From contig JAOTON010000043.1 of assembly GCA_034440635.1 (NCBI GenBank), positions 620,001-684,000 on the forward strand: a stretch of 64,000 bases of DNA, written 5' to 3'. Source of the stretch: Lepas anatifera (Eukaryota; Arthropoda; Thecostraca; Lepadidae). Positions 1-11,279 of the stretch are shown here, piece after piece (positions within the stretch are counted from its first letter, which is position 1; each line of letters starts with the position of its first letter). The translations under genes and the position numbers were made by a program. The notes under the pieces are model-generated. The model had not been told where the DNA came from. It worked only from the letters and a program-made list of their open reading frames with translations, and searched no databases.

Positions 1-45
1 CTTTAAGTGTATGATAACTGACAGCGTCTTTGAGATTAAACTCGT

Positions 46-1067
46 TTAACACGCGCCCCGCTGGAGGGGGCGAAATTCGCACACCTCCTGGTTTTCCCCA
101 GATAACGCAAAAACGAAGAGACGCAGAGCAACGAAACTTACCGTACCTTATTCCTGATTAATTCTACGCATCTGACCAAATTTCTTAGGTCAGGTCGTGT
201 CAGGTCAAGGAGCTATCGAAGGTCAAGCAGCCCGACCTCAGAACGTAAAATCACGAGTTTGAAGCGGCGCCTAAGGAACATCTGCCAACCGATCATTTTA
301 AAACTTTCACAATATTATAAAGTCATTAGGGCCTATAAATCTGTTGTCTCGGAATTCTAATATTGTTGGCCGGAGGTGGGGTCCATTTTTTTGGTCACCT
401 CAATATAAGTCTATGGTAGAAAATTGAAAGGGCTCTTTTAAGTAGATATTAGGATAGACAAAGCTGAAAATCCTCACACCGTGTATTCTCACCACGATCT
501 TGACCTTAAACCTGAGTTTTTGACCATCTGACCTCTCCAAGGTCATGCAAGGTCACAAGGGCATACAGTGATTCTTTTGCCAATAACTTCTCACTGAATT
601 GAGATAAAGCTCCTATTTTGCTTGAATTGAGCTTATATTGTCACAGGGAGTCGATTGATATGCAGCATGACCATACGAGGTCCCTCTGAGACCCTGACCT
701 AGCTCGATGTCAGGTCATTTTCACAGTTTGACCTAGCAAGGTCATATTATGCATCATTCAATTCGCCACGATGTGAGGAATCCTATGATGCATACATTTT
801 TAGTTTATCTCCGCTGAAGTAAATATCTAGAGGGGGAAACGCATACTGCCCTGTTATAAGCCTATGTAACCTTCTTTGACCCATGCTAACCTCAATATTG
901 ACCTGAAATAAAAATGTTTCGAATAATTTCTCTTCGTCTCGTCGAGAGCTTTTGAACGCCGTCCGTAATTTTTCGTTAGCTTTCCTGGGAAATGAGATAC
1001 GAGGAGGGAGGAAATACGCCCCCAGCGGGGCGCGTCATACCAGGGACCCTTGCGGGGCGCGTGTTAA
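46..1067. mobile_element. TTAA-flanked nonautonomous DNA transposon, AGGTCA-rich (copy A)
   Basis: Both ends carry TTAA (46-49 and 1064-1067) followed inward by the inverted repeat CACGCGCCCCGC. The right end has a second inner copy of the GC-rich motif (about 1018-1034), matching the left-end GCTGG-GGGGGCG stretch. The interior has no coding capacity. It holds at least 12 copies of AGGTCA or its complement, counted by eye, some arranged as TGACCTAGCAAGGTCA (729-744). A TTAA target duplication is typical of the piggyBac superfamily; assignment to that superfamily is inferred, since no transposase is present. Related copies lie at 6979-7746, 17149-17996 and 36118-37145. Confidence 0.75.
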
Positions 1068-1354
1068 TGTTTTTTTCAACAATGAATGTTTGAACTAGGA
1101 GTTAAAAATGTTTACTACTCTTGACAATGATTGTGTGAAACAATAGAAACTAGTTGAAATCTATGAACTTCATTTTTCATGTTTCATTTTTCATCATTAG
1201 GTGCCGCTGGTGACTGTTTTGAACCAATGAAATGAAACGTGGAGAGCTAATAAAATACTCTTTATAATAAAATACTAACCGCCCCTCTGTGCTCTCTCAA
1301 ATACTCATATGCATATCTCACGGGGGCATATGCATGTCATATGCATATGCATAT
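1068..1354. other. No gene seen; AT-rich spacer
   Basis: AT-rich sequence with a short stretch of alternating CATATGCAT motifs at 1308-1354 leading into the palindrome. No exon, RNA gene or repeat of a family seen elsewhere in the window was recognised. Confidence 0.5.
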
Positions 1355-1388
1355 GGGTGTGCATATCTCATGAGAGATATGCACACCC
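1355..1388. repeat. Perfect 15-bp inverted repeat with 4-nt loop
   Basis: GGGTGTGCATATCTC, then ATGA, then its exact reverse complement. It sits in a run of alternating purine-pyrimidine ATGCAT motifs and is followed at once by a near-palindrome AGTGCATTGCACT (1395-1407). It can form a cruciform or, if transcribed, a stable hairpin. Confidence 0.9.
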
Positions 1389-1591
1389 AGAAAGTGCATT
1401 GCACTCAAAGATCTGTGTACACGAGACAGGGTGTTACACTAGCTGAAGCTCCCTTAATACTCAGCACGCGCAGGCGACAGAAAGGTTAATGTATCCAAGG
1501 TGTTGTCCTTGCTTCTATTATTGCTGCTTATTCATGCGATGAGCGCTAAAGTTCACTGTCCCTCCGGGAGAGTAACACAGCTCAATACGAC

Positions 1592-1718
1592 AGAGAGAGA
1601 TAGAGGGAGAGGGAGAGAGAGGAGAGAGAGAGAGAGGGGAGAGAGGAAGGGAGAAGAGAGAGAGAGAGATAGGGGGAGAGAGAGAGAGAGGGAGAGAGAG
1701 AGAGAGGGAGAGAGAGAG
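1592..1718. repeat. GA-rich (AG)n microsatellite
   Basis: About 127 bp of nearly pure purine made of AGAG, GGAG and occasional TAG units. Open frames across it on both strands encode only Arg/Glu or Ser/Leu runs and are not genes. Confidence 0.95.
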
Positions 1719-2273
1719 CAGCTGTGTGGTTTGCCTACCTTTTCAAAGCGCTGAGTTGAAGCCTGCTTCCATTTTGCAGTATTTACTAAATCCTCAACGA
1801 ACCTATTCACTATCCAGTTGTGTGAGATCCAAACGCGGAACCACTCTCTGATAAGCATAATAATTTCTTATTCTGAAAGCGGCACGATTTATTATTGGTT
1901 CGCGTAGGGTATTTCTAAAGTTCTAGATATCGTCCTGTTTGAAAACACTAGAAGACAAGTCCAAAACTGGGTCTGCATTTCCAGACATTGCGTGACGGCT
2001 GCATCTAGTCGACTTTATTACAGCGAGATAAAGAAAAACCTGCCGGGTACTCACACAGATTGATGTCTTAGAGCACATGTACATATATACCTACGTCTTT
2101 CAGATGTCTAGTTGTTTTTGTAACTTTAATCAAAAATGCCCGTTCCCCAGTCTCATTGAGAGCAGTTACCAAAAATGCCGTTTTAAGCACAGGGTGTTCA
2201 TATACGTGGGAGTTTTTACATTTAAATGTACTGAACATGCACTACTTGATATACAATAATCCAGTATAGAAAC
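1719..2273. other. No gene seen
   Basis: Unremarkable AT-leaning sequence between the GA tract and the LINE relic. No exon or repeat relationship was identified. Confidence 0.5.
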
Positions 2274-4191
2274 TCATCTCATATTTAGTTCAAAACTACC
2301 ACATAACCGTGCTGACAGCGTATAATGGCGGAAGGTCAGCGTCCGGTCGTACGTGACCCCTAGGAATGTCAGGGTGGCTTCGTGGCTTAACCGAGCGGCG
2401 CCGAGGGTCAGGTTGCACTCTCGTCTGGCCTCTGCTGGGTCGAGCGAGAAGAGGGTGCCAACTGTCTTCTCTTGGCTGATGGTTAATTTCCACTCTTCCG
2501 CCCAGGCCGTAAGACAATCCAGAGCTCTTTGGACTCGTCGCTCTGCCGCGGCGACGGTCCGGTCAGTGGCCCAGATTGCCAGATCATCGGCGAACAGCGA
2601 GGTCTGGATGCCAGGTGGTAGGTGCTCGATGAGGTCATTTTTCATCTTCCTGAAACTGGTCTGCACTGGGGAGAGGAGGCCTCTTGACTCTAGCAGATAG
2701 GAGAGCCGGGTTTGTACTAGTCGTTCTGCTAGTTTAGATGTGCAGCTTAAGAGGCTTATTGGTCTGTAGGAGCCTACTTGTCCTTTTGGCTTGCCTTTCT
2801 TGAGTACCGGTATAATCATCGCTTTCTTCCAGGTCGAAGGCAGCTCTCCCCTCGTCCAGGTCAGATTTATGAGGTCAAGCAGTCTGGTGCGGCCATTGTC
2901 AGAGAGATGGGTGAGCATTTCGTTTGCGATGCAGTCCAGCCCTGGGGCGCGCTTTCCCGGCAGGCGCTTGGAGGCGTCATTCAGTTCCTGTTTGGTGAAC
3001 AGGCCGCAGCATCCCGTCCGCTCCCCTGGCACTGGCTGCATGCCCCTCTGAAGTGGTTGGTGACGGCGTGCTTGTATTTGCGGTCCCTTTTCACCCTCAG
3101 TGGTAGGTGGCTGACTTTGGCGTAGTCTTCAATGAAGGCGTTCGCTTCCTTGGTGTCAGCGGTAATGGTTTTCGCGCCAATCTAAAGGGCCTCGTCTTGT
3201 CTGCCGCCGCTTTCCCGGCCGTCAATGGTTCGGATGGTCCTCCAAACTTTCTGGGGGTCAGAACGTAGACTGGGATCGCCCGCAAAGCCTCGCCAGGACT
3301 CTCGTCGTGCGCGCAGATTGAGAGAGGATGTTTCCCTCGACGCGTGGGTCCAGGCCGGCACTTGCTCTGGGTCGGCTCTGGCGAAGGCACGGAGGCGATT
3401 CCGTTTACGGACTGCCTCGTCCACTTCTGGTGTCCACCAAGGCTTGGGGGACTTCCGGCTGCCTCTGGAATGGTCTCAGCGGCAGCATCAGATAGAATAC
3501 GGGTAAAATCCCGGGCGGCCACTGTAACGAAAACCTCTTCCGTCCATGGCTGCAGGGTGGCCAGTCTCTCATCGACTATGTTGGCATACTGACTCCAGTC
3601 CGCTTTCTGGTAACTGTACCGGGTCCTCGGACGAGGTCTCGCACTCGATTTCCCTGTTTTGATCTCGATGATGATTGGTTGGTGGTCGGACGATAGTTCT
3701 GGCTTGGTCTCCCATCGCACCTGACCCACCCACCTTGAGTGGTGTAGTGAGACGTCCGGCGCCGATTTGGAGAAGGGTGGCGCTCTGCTCTGACGGGTGG
3801 GCTCCCCGCTGTTTGCCGGGACGAAGCTGTGAGCGGCACACCAGTCGTCGATCGTCCTGCCTATGTCATCTTCGGGTACCTGGAGGTCCCAGAGGGGACT
3901 GTGTCCATTTGCGTCGGCGAGTATGAATGTATTTGCAGTGTGGGGCCAGTAGTCCGGATCGAAATTTTGGACACGGTCGTCTCCAGCACCTCTCCTAATA
4001 GGAGGAACGTACACATTGACTATTGTGATTCGTGCTCCCATGCAGGTTTCGACGGCGACAGCGTCGGTCGTCGGGTCGTTGGGGGCAACACTGGGCCGCT
4101 CCAGGCATTTGTACGGAATGCCTTCGCGGATTAAGGTCGCCACTCCGCCACTCCGAATGTATTGCACAACGCTCGCGGCCACTCGCGACAC
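2274..4191 (-). pseudogene. Non-LTR (LINE) retrotransposon relic: endonuclease plus reverse transcriptase
   Basis: Read on the minus strand, 4191-3097 encodes an endonuclease/exonuclease/phosphatase-like region. Visible motifs are IVNVYVPP, a conserved FILADANGHSPLWD block and SSDHQPI near the end of the domain. 3041-2274 encodes reverse transcriptase with APGLD, LPSTWKKA, SYRPISLLSC and the catalytic FADD box (SLFADDLAIWAT). This pattern is known from jockey/R1-type LINEs. The element is dead: the upstream part of the endonuclease is missing, the frame breaks between the two parts, and the RT palm is internally deleted, since SFRKMKNDL runs into the FADD region with the middle motifs missing. 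Its 5' end stops about 30 bp from the splice acceptor of the next exon, so it probably lies in that gene's intron, antisense to it. Confidence 0.88.
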
Positions 4192-4223
4192 AACTAACCT
4201 ATTTGCCGTTTCTGTCTCGGCAG

Positions 4224-6295
4224 CGAGCTGGCTTCTGCTGCCGTCGGGTCTTCTGGCGCTGACAGCAGCCGCCTGGTACGGCTACAGCTCCTACAGCGCC
4301 ACACCGCCACCTCCTGCCACACGTCACCTGCCCCTCCAGCAGCGGAGGTCGGCACCGTGCATGTGCGGTCTGCCGCCATCGTTGCGGATGAGAACCATCC
4401 TCAATCACGTCTTTCCAGAAAGACCCAGGATACAGCATCGTATGAGTGATGAGGACGAAGTGCCGGACTTAAGCCAGTACTCCGTAGAAGAGCTGCAGGA
4501 GCTTCTGGGCTTGCCGCCTGACCTGGTTCCGACGGAAGAAGAGATAGAGGAGCTCCAGAAGCTTCTTGATGAGAACAAGATTCCTCTGAGTATTTTGACA
4601 GAGGCTGGAGATCTGAATGAAGAGGTGAATGCTGCTGAAGAGCCTGAGGAAGAGGTGGAAGTCGGAAGCGAGGAAAGCAGTGAAGAAGAGCAATCCTCTG
4701 AAGAAGAAGAAGAAGAAGAAGAAGAAGAAGAAGAAAAAGAGGAAGGTGAAAAGAAAAAGGATAAAAAGAAGAAGAAAAAAGATAAAGATAAGGACTCAAG
4801 CAATCCATTTGATATACCGTTCAGTCCGGAGGTGATGGATGCGGCTGACGCGGTTTTCGAGGGCAGCGACATTCCTGTGCAGACGCTGTCGAACCCGTTT
4901 CCTCAGAACCCGTTCCCGGCCGACTACGATGACTACGGCAGCCTCTACCTTGGCGACGGAGGGTACCCCCTGCCGTCAACCTCCTACCTTCACCCAGTGC
5001 GCACCTTCAAATTCAGGGTAAGCATGCACGCGTCGTGTAGACATGCGGGGCTCAGGTATCTGTAATATTCTGAATCAGGCATGAATATCATGCTCAGGTA
5101 TCCATGATATCCCGAATCAGGCATGAAGATTATGCTCCGGCATCCTTAATATCCCGAATCAGGCATGAAGATCGTGCTCCGGTATCCTTAATATCCCGAA
5201 TCAGGCATGCACATCATGGTCAGGTATCCGTAATATCCTGGATTAGGCATGAAGATCATGCTCAAGTATTCATGACATCCCGAATGAGGCATGAAGATCA
5301 TGCTCAGGTGCCTATCCGCAATATCCCGAGCGTCTTGATAGTTTTTTCATTCACAGCGTGTTAGGCGGAACCTGCAGACGTGCATTAAAGTGAAAGAAAA
5401 AAGTAGTAATTCTTGTCCAATAAGTAATAAATCCACGTTGTGCCATCCTCGATTGTTTCAGCAGCCACCACAATACCATTCTTTTTTTCAGATAATAGAA
5501 CTGTACCTGTGGATAGATATGCTTACCTTTTCCAGCAAGCACAAAAACAATCACTAAGGGTGACCATTGCACCTGTTTCAGCTGTTCATGCCGACATTCC
5601 ACCAGTTCTTCGGGTTCCAGTTCGCGTCGCAGACCATCGTTGAGCTGTACGTGGCGAAAATACCTGGACCCAACCAGATCACTGGGATCCCCGACGCCTT
5701 CTACGAAAAGAAGTACTGGAACGTTCTGTTCGAAGTGGATGGAAACCAAGTGATCAGTACAATACCTCAGCCAGGAGCTGCGTCGGCAGATGAACCATTG
5801 GCCAAAGATGCCGAGTCACGAGTTGATAATGGAGGTAGCCATCACAGAAACACGGGCCAACATATGTCTCATAGAAGCAGCGCTCATGCATTCAACGATG
5901 CAGCAGTGCACAGACGAAACTTCACATATCCCGCCAGAAACAGCATGTATAGCAGCTCAGGCACACCAATATCCCACGGAGGAAGCTGGGGGCAGGCACC
6001 ACCAAACCTTCCACACAGCATGAAGAACGGGGGAGCATTTCACTTACACCAGCCACCGAACATTCAAGGCGACAGCATAATGGCCCGGAGGCGAGGACAA
6101 CCCGCGGCTGCAGTTCGGAGCACGCGACGTAGGGTAAAACCTGCATCTGCAATGCACAGAGGCGAGATGCGGGAGCGACTGCGACTGCGGAGACGGCAGC
6201 GGCTTCAAAATGAAGCCAGGCATGGCTACCGACAGCGCATGACGCCAGCCAGGGCCGTCGCGTGGGAGCATCAGATGAAGAGGCGCAAGGGCTGA
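4224..6295 (+). CDS. Unidentified spliced gene, last two exons (4224-5017, 5582-6295)
   Basis: Not recognised. The first visible exon follows a good acceptor (pyrimidine tract and CAG ending at 4223, with CTAAC as a possible branch point at about 4193-4198) and ends at AGG|GTAAGC (5017/5018). The second follows TTTCAG (ending 5581) and ends at TGA 6293-6295. Both sides of the intron are phase 0, and the join keeps the frame. The encoded part has a hydrophobic stretch (SWLLLPSGLLALTAAAW) that could be a membrane anchor or signal, then leucine-rich acidic sequence (VEELQELLGLPP, EIEELQKLLDEN). A long Glu run is followed by a Lys/Asp run, then an NPF-containing segment (SSNPFDIPF, LSNPFPQNPFP) and an Arg-rich basic C-terminus. 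Upstream exons are not identified; they could lie beyond the LINE. Existence as a gene rests on matching splice sites and coherent low-complexity coding; function is unknown. Confidence 0.65.
5018..5581 (+). other. Intron of the 4224-6295 gene
   Basis: GTAAGC donor, TTTCAG acceptor, 564 bp. A competing acceptor after an 8-T run at about 5490 leads into in-frame stops, so the later one is favoured. The intron is half filled by a 42-bp minisatellite. Confidence 0.65.
5069..5330. repeat. 42-bp intronic minisatellite, about 6 copies
   Basis: Unit begins CCCGAATCAGGCATGAAG and ends CCTTAATAT; two successive units start at 5111 and 5153. Copies differ by a few bases. Because 42 is divisible by 3, an open frame runs through the array, but it is not linked to coding exons. 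Confidence 0.9.
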
Positions 6296-6978
6296 CACGC
6301 CTGCAGCTGGGCTTGATGCCGTTAATTAGCGAAGAGTGCAATACCTTGGAACTGCCTGATGCTGTTTATTTGCTGAACAGGTTGTAAGGCGCAGAGTATG
6401 CTCTGTTGTGTTCACACCTCAGATAGCTTGTGATGTCTGTCGGTCCTGTGACTTTTTCTTTGCGAGAGGAAGGTTCAATGATGTGTGTTTCTTCAGGTGT
6501 AGGCTGCACCACATTTTGTCATATTCATGAAGAACGTGTAGGTATGCCTGCACATCCACTGGCGTATGTTGGTGTGGAAGGTATCATTAATGTTTGATTT
6601 TCCTCTCCTCGTCAAAATTAAGATTTTAGTGCTTATGTACACAAAAAACGACACAAAAACAATGGAGGAGGGACTGAAAATGATAATTTCATGTATGTAT
6701 ATCACATTTCCAGCTTGAAGGGCATAAGCAACCGGGCATACACTAACTAAATAGTTCAGGAAGATTATGGGCAAGACTTCTCCCAATGATAGGGGGCGGC
6801 GAGGGTATACGGGCATGGTATCCCAAAGATTGTAAAAAAGATGGCTAGCAGGCGGAACGCGTTTTGAACGCTAACAAGTGGTGGGGAGTCTCACCTGGTG
6901 TATGTTTTGTGAATGCCAATTGGGTGTATGCGGGAATAACACTCCCGCGACCTCTCTGTATATGATACATTGTATTTA
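6296..6978. other. Probable 3' UTR and downstream spacer
   Basis: Follows the stop codon of the spliced gene. I saw no clear AATAAA signal, so the transcript end cannot be placed. Sequence becomes AT-rich after 6440 and shows no further gene. Confidence 0.4.
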
Positions 6979-7746
6979 TTTACCCCCGGTGCGCCACTTC
7001 CCGGGCCATCACCCCTTACTCAAATATGGGCGTGCAATCTAAGTTAAGTCGCGTATCGTAATTTTTTTTTGGTGGTATGGTTTGACCTCGGTAATTGGGA
7101 TGCTATTAATATGATGATTAGCAACTGGGATACTTTTGTATTAGGTATTGGCCTGTAAGTAATTTATAGAACGCTTTTGTAACGTAAACCTCCGGTGTTT
7201 ACGGGTACCTCGTGACCTAATATGACCTGGTGAGGTCAAGTGACTGCGTATATCAATGAAGCCGTGAGAAACATGGTGTTTGTTTCTCTAGTCATTAGGT
7301 AAGTTATTGTAAATACTTTTTGACCTCTGGTGATTGGATGACCTTGGAAAGTCAAGGGAAAATATGATCCCTGGGATCCGTGAAAGGGTGTCAAAACGTT
7401 GTTCTGAGGTTGTTTTGATATTTTGTAGTTTTATATCTGAAATAGCTTTTCCCTGCTTTTCCAATGGGAGGTCGCCTCGTGACCTGACCTCGCAGAAATC
7501 AAAATCCCGGATATACACCTTGTAGACCCTGGAGGGGTCTGAGTGTGGAGTTTCAATCGATCGACTTTGAAATGTGCTCTTACGAGCTCTAAGGTGAAGT
7601 GAGGTGACCTTGGTTGACCTCGTCTGGTGCCTGACCTTTGGTGACCCGGGGTAAAATTTCGGATGATGGGAAAATGATGCGTGAGGTGAGCCCTACCGCG
7701 GTGCTGCGCCGTGTTTTTATCCTAAACCTTGGGGCATGCCGGTTAA
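6979..7746. mobile_element. TTAA-type AGGTCA-rich transposon (copy B)
   Basis: Homologous over most of its length to the element at 36118-37145: shared blocks include ATGATCCCTGGGATCCGTG, TCGATCGACTTTGAAATGT and GGTGACCTTGGTTGACCTCG. The right end is TTAA (7743-7746); the left end is TTTA, a one-base change from TTAA. It is shorter than copy D through many small deletions. At least 11 AGGTCA/TGACCT half-sites were counted. Confidence 0.7.
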
Positions 7747-9780
7747 CGTATATGAACGCTCTCACTGTCTCGTCAGTGGATTGTCATGTGTTGTGATATG
7801 ATTACACTGCCGGACCTGGGCCAATGGTTGGAGGGGGGCCAAATTTGTGGAAAACATGGATTTTCAAATGATATTCGGGGGGTTTATGATGCAGATACCT
7901 TTCTGCACGATCCCTCCGGATTTGCGTCTCATGATATATCCGAAATGTTCGTGGCGAACTATGGGAGGCAGTCAGAAATACCGGTAACGAGTGGCCATAA
8001 TAAAAAGCGCAGCCTGGCTGCCTGTATCGAAAATATATGACTGTGATCTTAGATCAGCAATTCTGCAACAGCAAGACATTTTGCGTATCGTAAGCATTTT
8101 CAATTTCTATCATCGAAAATAACAGTGGCATATTTTAAAACAGAAACTGATTCTATATAAATTTGAGAGCTTTGTTTCTGGAAAATTGTGCACACCAGAG
8201 CTCTCCTAGAATTTGTTTAGGTAAACTTTGTGAAGCTGCACTTGAAGCATTTTCAAATGTTTTGCATTAAATTATACTGGGCTATGTTGCGTTGAGCCGA
8301 GAAAAGTGTGGCCCGTAATTTTCTCTGATTTTTTGCTCTCTGTTCTGAACCACACTCGTGGCAACAGCGTCGAAGCTTTTTCCATGAGTTTCACAGCCAT
8401 GTTAATGGCTTACGTAAGAATAGATTTTCTCTCTTCTGATTTTGATGATCAGACCCGCAGCCTGGCTATGAATACAAGTTAATCATCAGAACAATGGTAA
8501 TGACCAGCTCGCCTGAGGAGCAGGTTGATGACACAACACAGGAAATTGCTACCCGCCTGCAGGCACACGTCTGATGAACGGTGAATTTCTTACGATATCC
8601 GTGTTTTTTCCCAGCTGTGACAACGTACACCGGCTGCAAACACTGCAAATACAGTTATGTAACATTTCTCTGGAGCATTCAGAAAGTGCGCCCGGCCCGT
8701 ACAAAAACGTCCAATCAGGTATTGACCAGCGCCGAGGCGGCTGCAATAGCAGACCGTGCCTCAGCTCCCGGGCAGGCCAACTTACACGACACGTCCGACT
8801 TTCCGGCGGCACTCAGCACGCGCTGGCCCTGGGTGCGGCAAGAATGAAATCGACAGACATCCCCTTCGACCGCGACGTGCTCGGCAGCGATAAGAGACGC
8901 GGTGCGCGCACGTGCGACTGTGACACGTGTCTGGCGCCGGCGTCTCAGGTTCGCGTCGCTGGCGTCGGCAGCGACGCGGCTATTGAGCGGTACTCATCGC
9001 TGCAAAGATGAGCAGAGAGATGGCTTTAGACGAGAAACTGAAATGAATGTACGACTGAGCAGCACCACATTACCGTCAGTATTGTGTGAGGATGAGGCTG
9101 GTATGGTTTTCGCTAGAATTGAAGGCATGTGAATGATTTATTTTGATGCATATTCCTTCTCCTTATATTCACTGTAGATGTTTTGTGCTATTCCGAGGCT
9201 GTTATTCTATTCAATGCATTGCTTTTGGTAATTTTTATTTAGGGTCCTTAAAGAAGAAGAACCCTATCACTTACACCGCTGAAAGACAAGAGAGCTGCAG
9301 CACACCGATGAATTATTAAGTCAAAGTGCATCCTCTAACCCACCCAGGGCACACCCCCACCACATACTTGGTTTCGATCTATTTGGAGAATAGTGATTCA
9401 ATATTTCACAAGGTAGGATTTTATGCAGGGATCTGGAATAGTAAAAGGGATTGGTTGGGTCTATAGAACTTCAATACTCCACTACCCACAATTTTACCTC
9501 CCCCACACAATGTTCCACGGGGTTTTTGTTTATTTCATTATTCATCAATCCAGATAGCTAACAGAGATATCTGCCCTTACAGGCGAAGCCAGACGCAAAA
9601 ATGTACACTATAGGAACTGAACAGTGTAAGTGAAATTCACCTCGTATTGATGCTATGAATTCATGCATCCTAAGTTAAGAATGGCCCACTCTGAGTGTAA
9701 AGCGATTGTGCCAAAACAGAAATTAAAACAAAAAGAAAACGCACGGCCTAAAACTACCTAATGCGGTCATTGCACTAGTT
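7747..9780. other. No gene recognised; CpG-rich patch at 8680-9010
   Basis: Mostly AT-rich. The patch 8680-9010 is clearly richer in CG and has open frames on both strands, but none shows a recognisable domain or paired splice sites. It could be a promoter or an unrecognised exon; nothing decides. Confidence 0.4.
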
Positions 9781-9788
9781 GGCAGCAG

Positions 9789-10020
9789 GCATGAGCGGAT
9801 CCAGGAGCAGCTTTTGGAGGGCCAAACCAACGCCTGATGGAGGGCTAAATTGAGGAAAAAATCGCCAAAAAATATCATTTTTAAAGAAACCCAGCTAAAA
9901 AATGTTGCTTTTGGAGGACAAAATCATTTATTTTAGGCTTCATTATTTTTTCATCATATTATCATCATTTTAGGCTTTCAATGGAGCCACGGCTCCTTCA
10001 CCCCCCCTGGATCCGCCAGT
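9789..10020. mobile_element. hAT-type MITE, 232 bp
   Basis: Ends in GCGGATCCAGG and the inverse CCTGGATCCGCCAGT. It is flanked by GGCAGCAG (9781-9788) and GGCAGCAA (10021-10028), an 8-bp target duplication with one mismatch. Interior is AT-rich with no transposase. TIRs of the CAGTGGCGGATCCAG type with 8-bp duplications are characteristic of hAT elements. Confidence 0.75.
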
Positions 10021-10028
10021 GGCAGCAA

Positions 10029-11046
10029 GTGCACGAACTTATACTAAAACATGGCCTTTATGCTAGCCTAAAGATTCTAAGCATGTGTTGGAACCAGAGT
10101 AAGATAAAATGGCATTCACTGTCCGGCTCATGGTATTGTCGCGGCCGCGGCGCTCCGCAAAATGGTGACGCGCGCGAGTTGATGGAGATGACACATATAG
10201 GGGAGGCTACTCCGCAACATTTCAGAGCCTATTTTTCCAGAAATCACATCTTTTGGAAAGAGGAGATCGTGCTGAGTTCTTCAAGATGGGAGAGACGATA
10301 CGCCAAGATGCTGCAAGAAAGAGCCATACTTGAGCGCTCGGAGAGTCTCTGGTCAACGGCTGTCATTGACAACAGCAAGGGCCCAAACTTCTTGGTCATT
10401 TAGGCCACTCTTGACCCCGCAGCCGAACAGACTGATGAAGATAAGCCTATTCAGTTCAGTTCCAGCCTTGAGTGCATGCTTTTGTCGTTTTGGAAGCAGG
10501 TCGTGCACTCTAGAGATGACTCCAGACAGCACGGACTTCCCCTCCTCAGAAAAGCCAGATGTTTGGAGCGGAACAGTTTTCCCATAACGGGTGGAGATCT
10601 AGTCGGTCAGTTTTTAGAAGGGTCGGCGACTGTAGCTCTGGCGGAAGGTCAGCCCCCCCTTCTAAATTTCCCTGGCACACCATAGTGCGTACGTTCAACT
10701 TGCCTAAGGCGTGCCGCGTGGCGCCGGGGTTGGGGGGGCAACCACGGGAAGCGCTGGATCTGGGTATTTTGGTTTTGGGGAGGTCTTGGATATCACTCTG
10801 TGTTGAATTAACTGGGGGCAAGGGAGCCCGCTAATGTGGCCGGATCCACGCGTCCGGAGAAGGTCCGTGCCTCAGCACTGGACTCATTAATCAATTCAGT
10901 GAGTGCCCCTCCCGAAAATAATGGTATTGATCTGCTCATGGAAGTGATCTTATAAAAGTTTTTGTCTTAAAGTTAGTTACTAGTATCATATTGCAAAAAA
11001 ATAGATTTAGCCTGAATTTCATTTTGTCAGAAAAGTTAATCGTAAC
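10029..11046. other. No gene recognised
   Basis: A 140-residue open frame (9981-10403, plus) overlaps the MITE end and shows no domain; coding status is doubtful. The remainder is mixed-composition sequence without features I can name. Confidence 0.4.
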
Positions 11047-11279
11047 TTGTTGAGTCGCGACTCAGAGTCGGAATCATCTTTGCGTGAACTCAATTTTTGT
11101 GAGTCAGGGTTGAGTCGACTCACTTCTAAACTTGGTTTGAGTCAGAGTCGATTCAACGGCACAACGCGTTGCGTTGAGTCAGAATCAGAGTCAGTCATTA
11201 AGCCATGGGTCAAAGTTGACTCGACTCAAAAAGTTTTGAGTCAACAGCAAGTAACACTAGCGATTCGTTAGTGTTACAT
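11047..11279. repeat. GAGTC/GACTC-rich block ending in a 9-bp inverted repeat
   Basis: Within about 220 bp the words TGAGTC and GACTCA recur many times in both orientations, for example TTGAGTCGACTCA. The block ends with GTAACACTA, an 8-nt spacer, and TAGTGTTAC. It looks like a degenerate low-complexity repeat or the remnant of a foldback element. Confidence 0.7.

Noticed and set aside
4016..4223. Extending the first visible exon of the 4224-6295 gene upstream to 4016
   Set aside because: The extension overlaps the antisense LINE endonuclease and has no ATG context; the acceptor at 4223 explains the boundary better.
10836..10860. CACGCGTCCGG near a BamHI site, resembling a cDNA-library adaptor, with a NotI site at 10140
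   Set aside because: Only about 11 bases match, flanks are ordinary genomic sequence, and restriction-site words are expected by chance at this scale.
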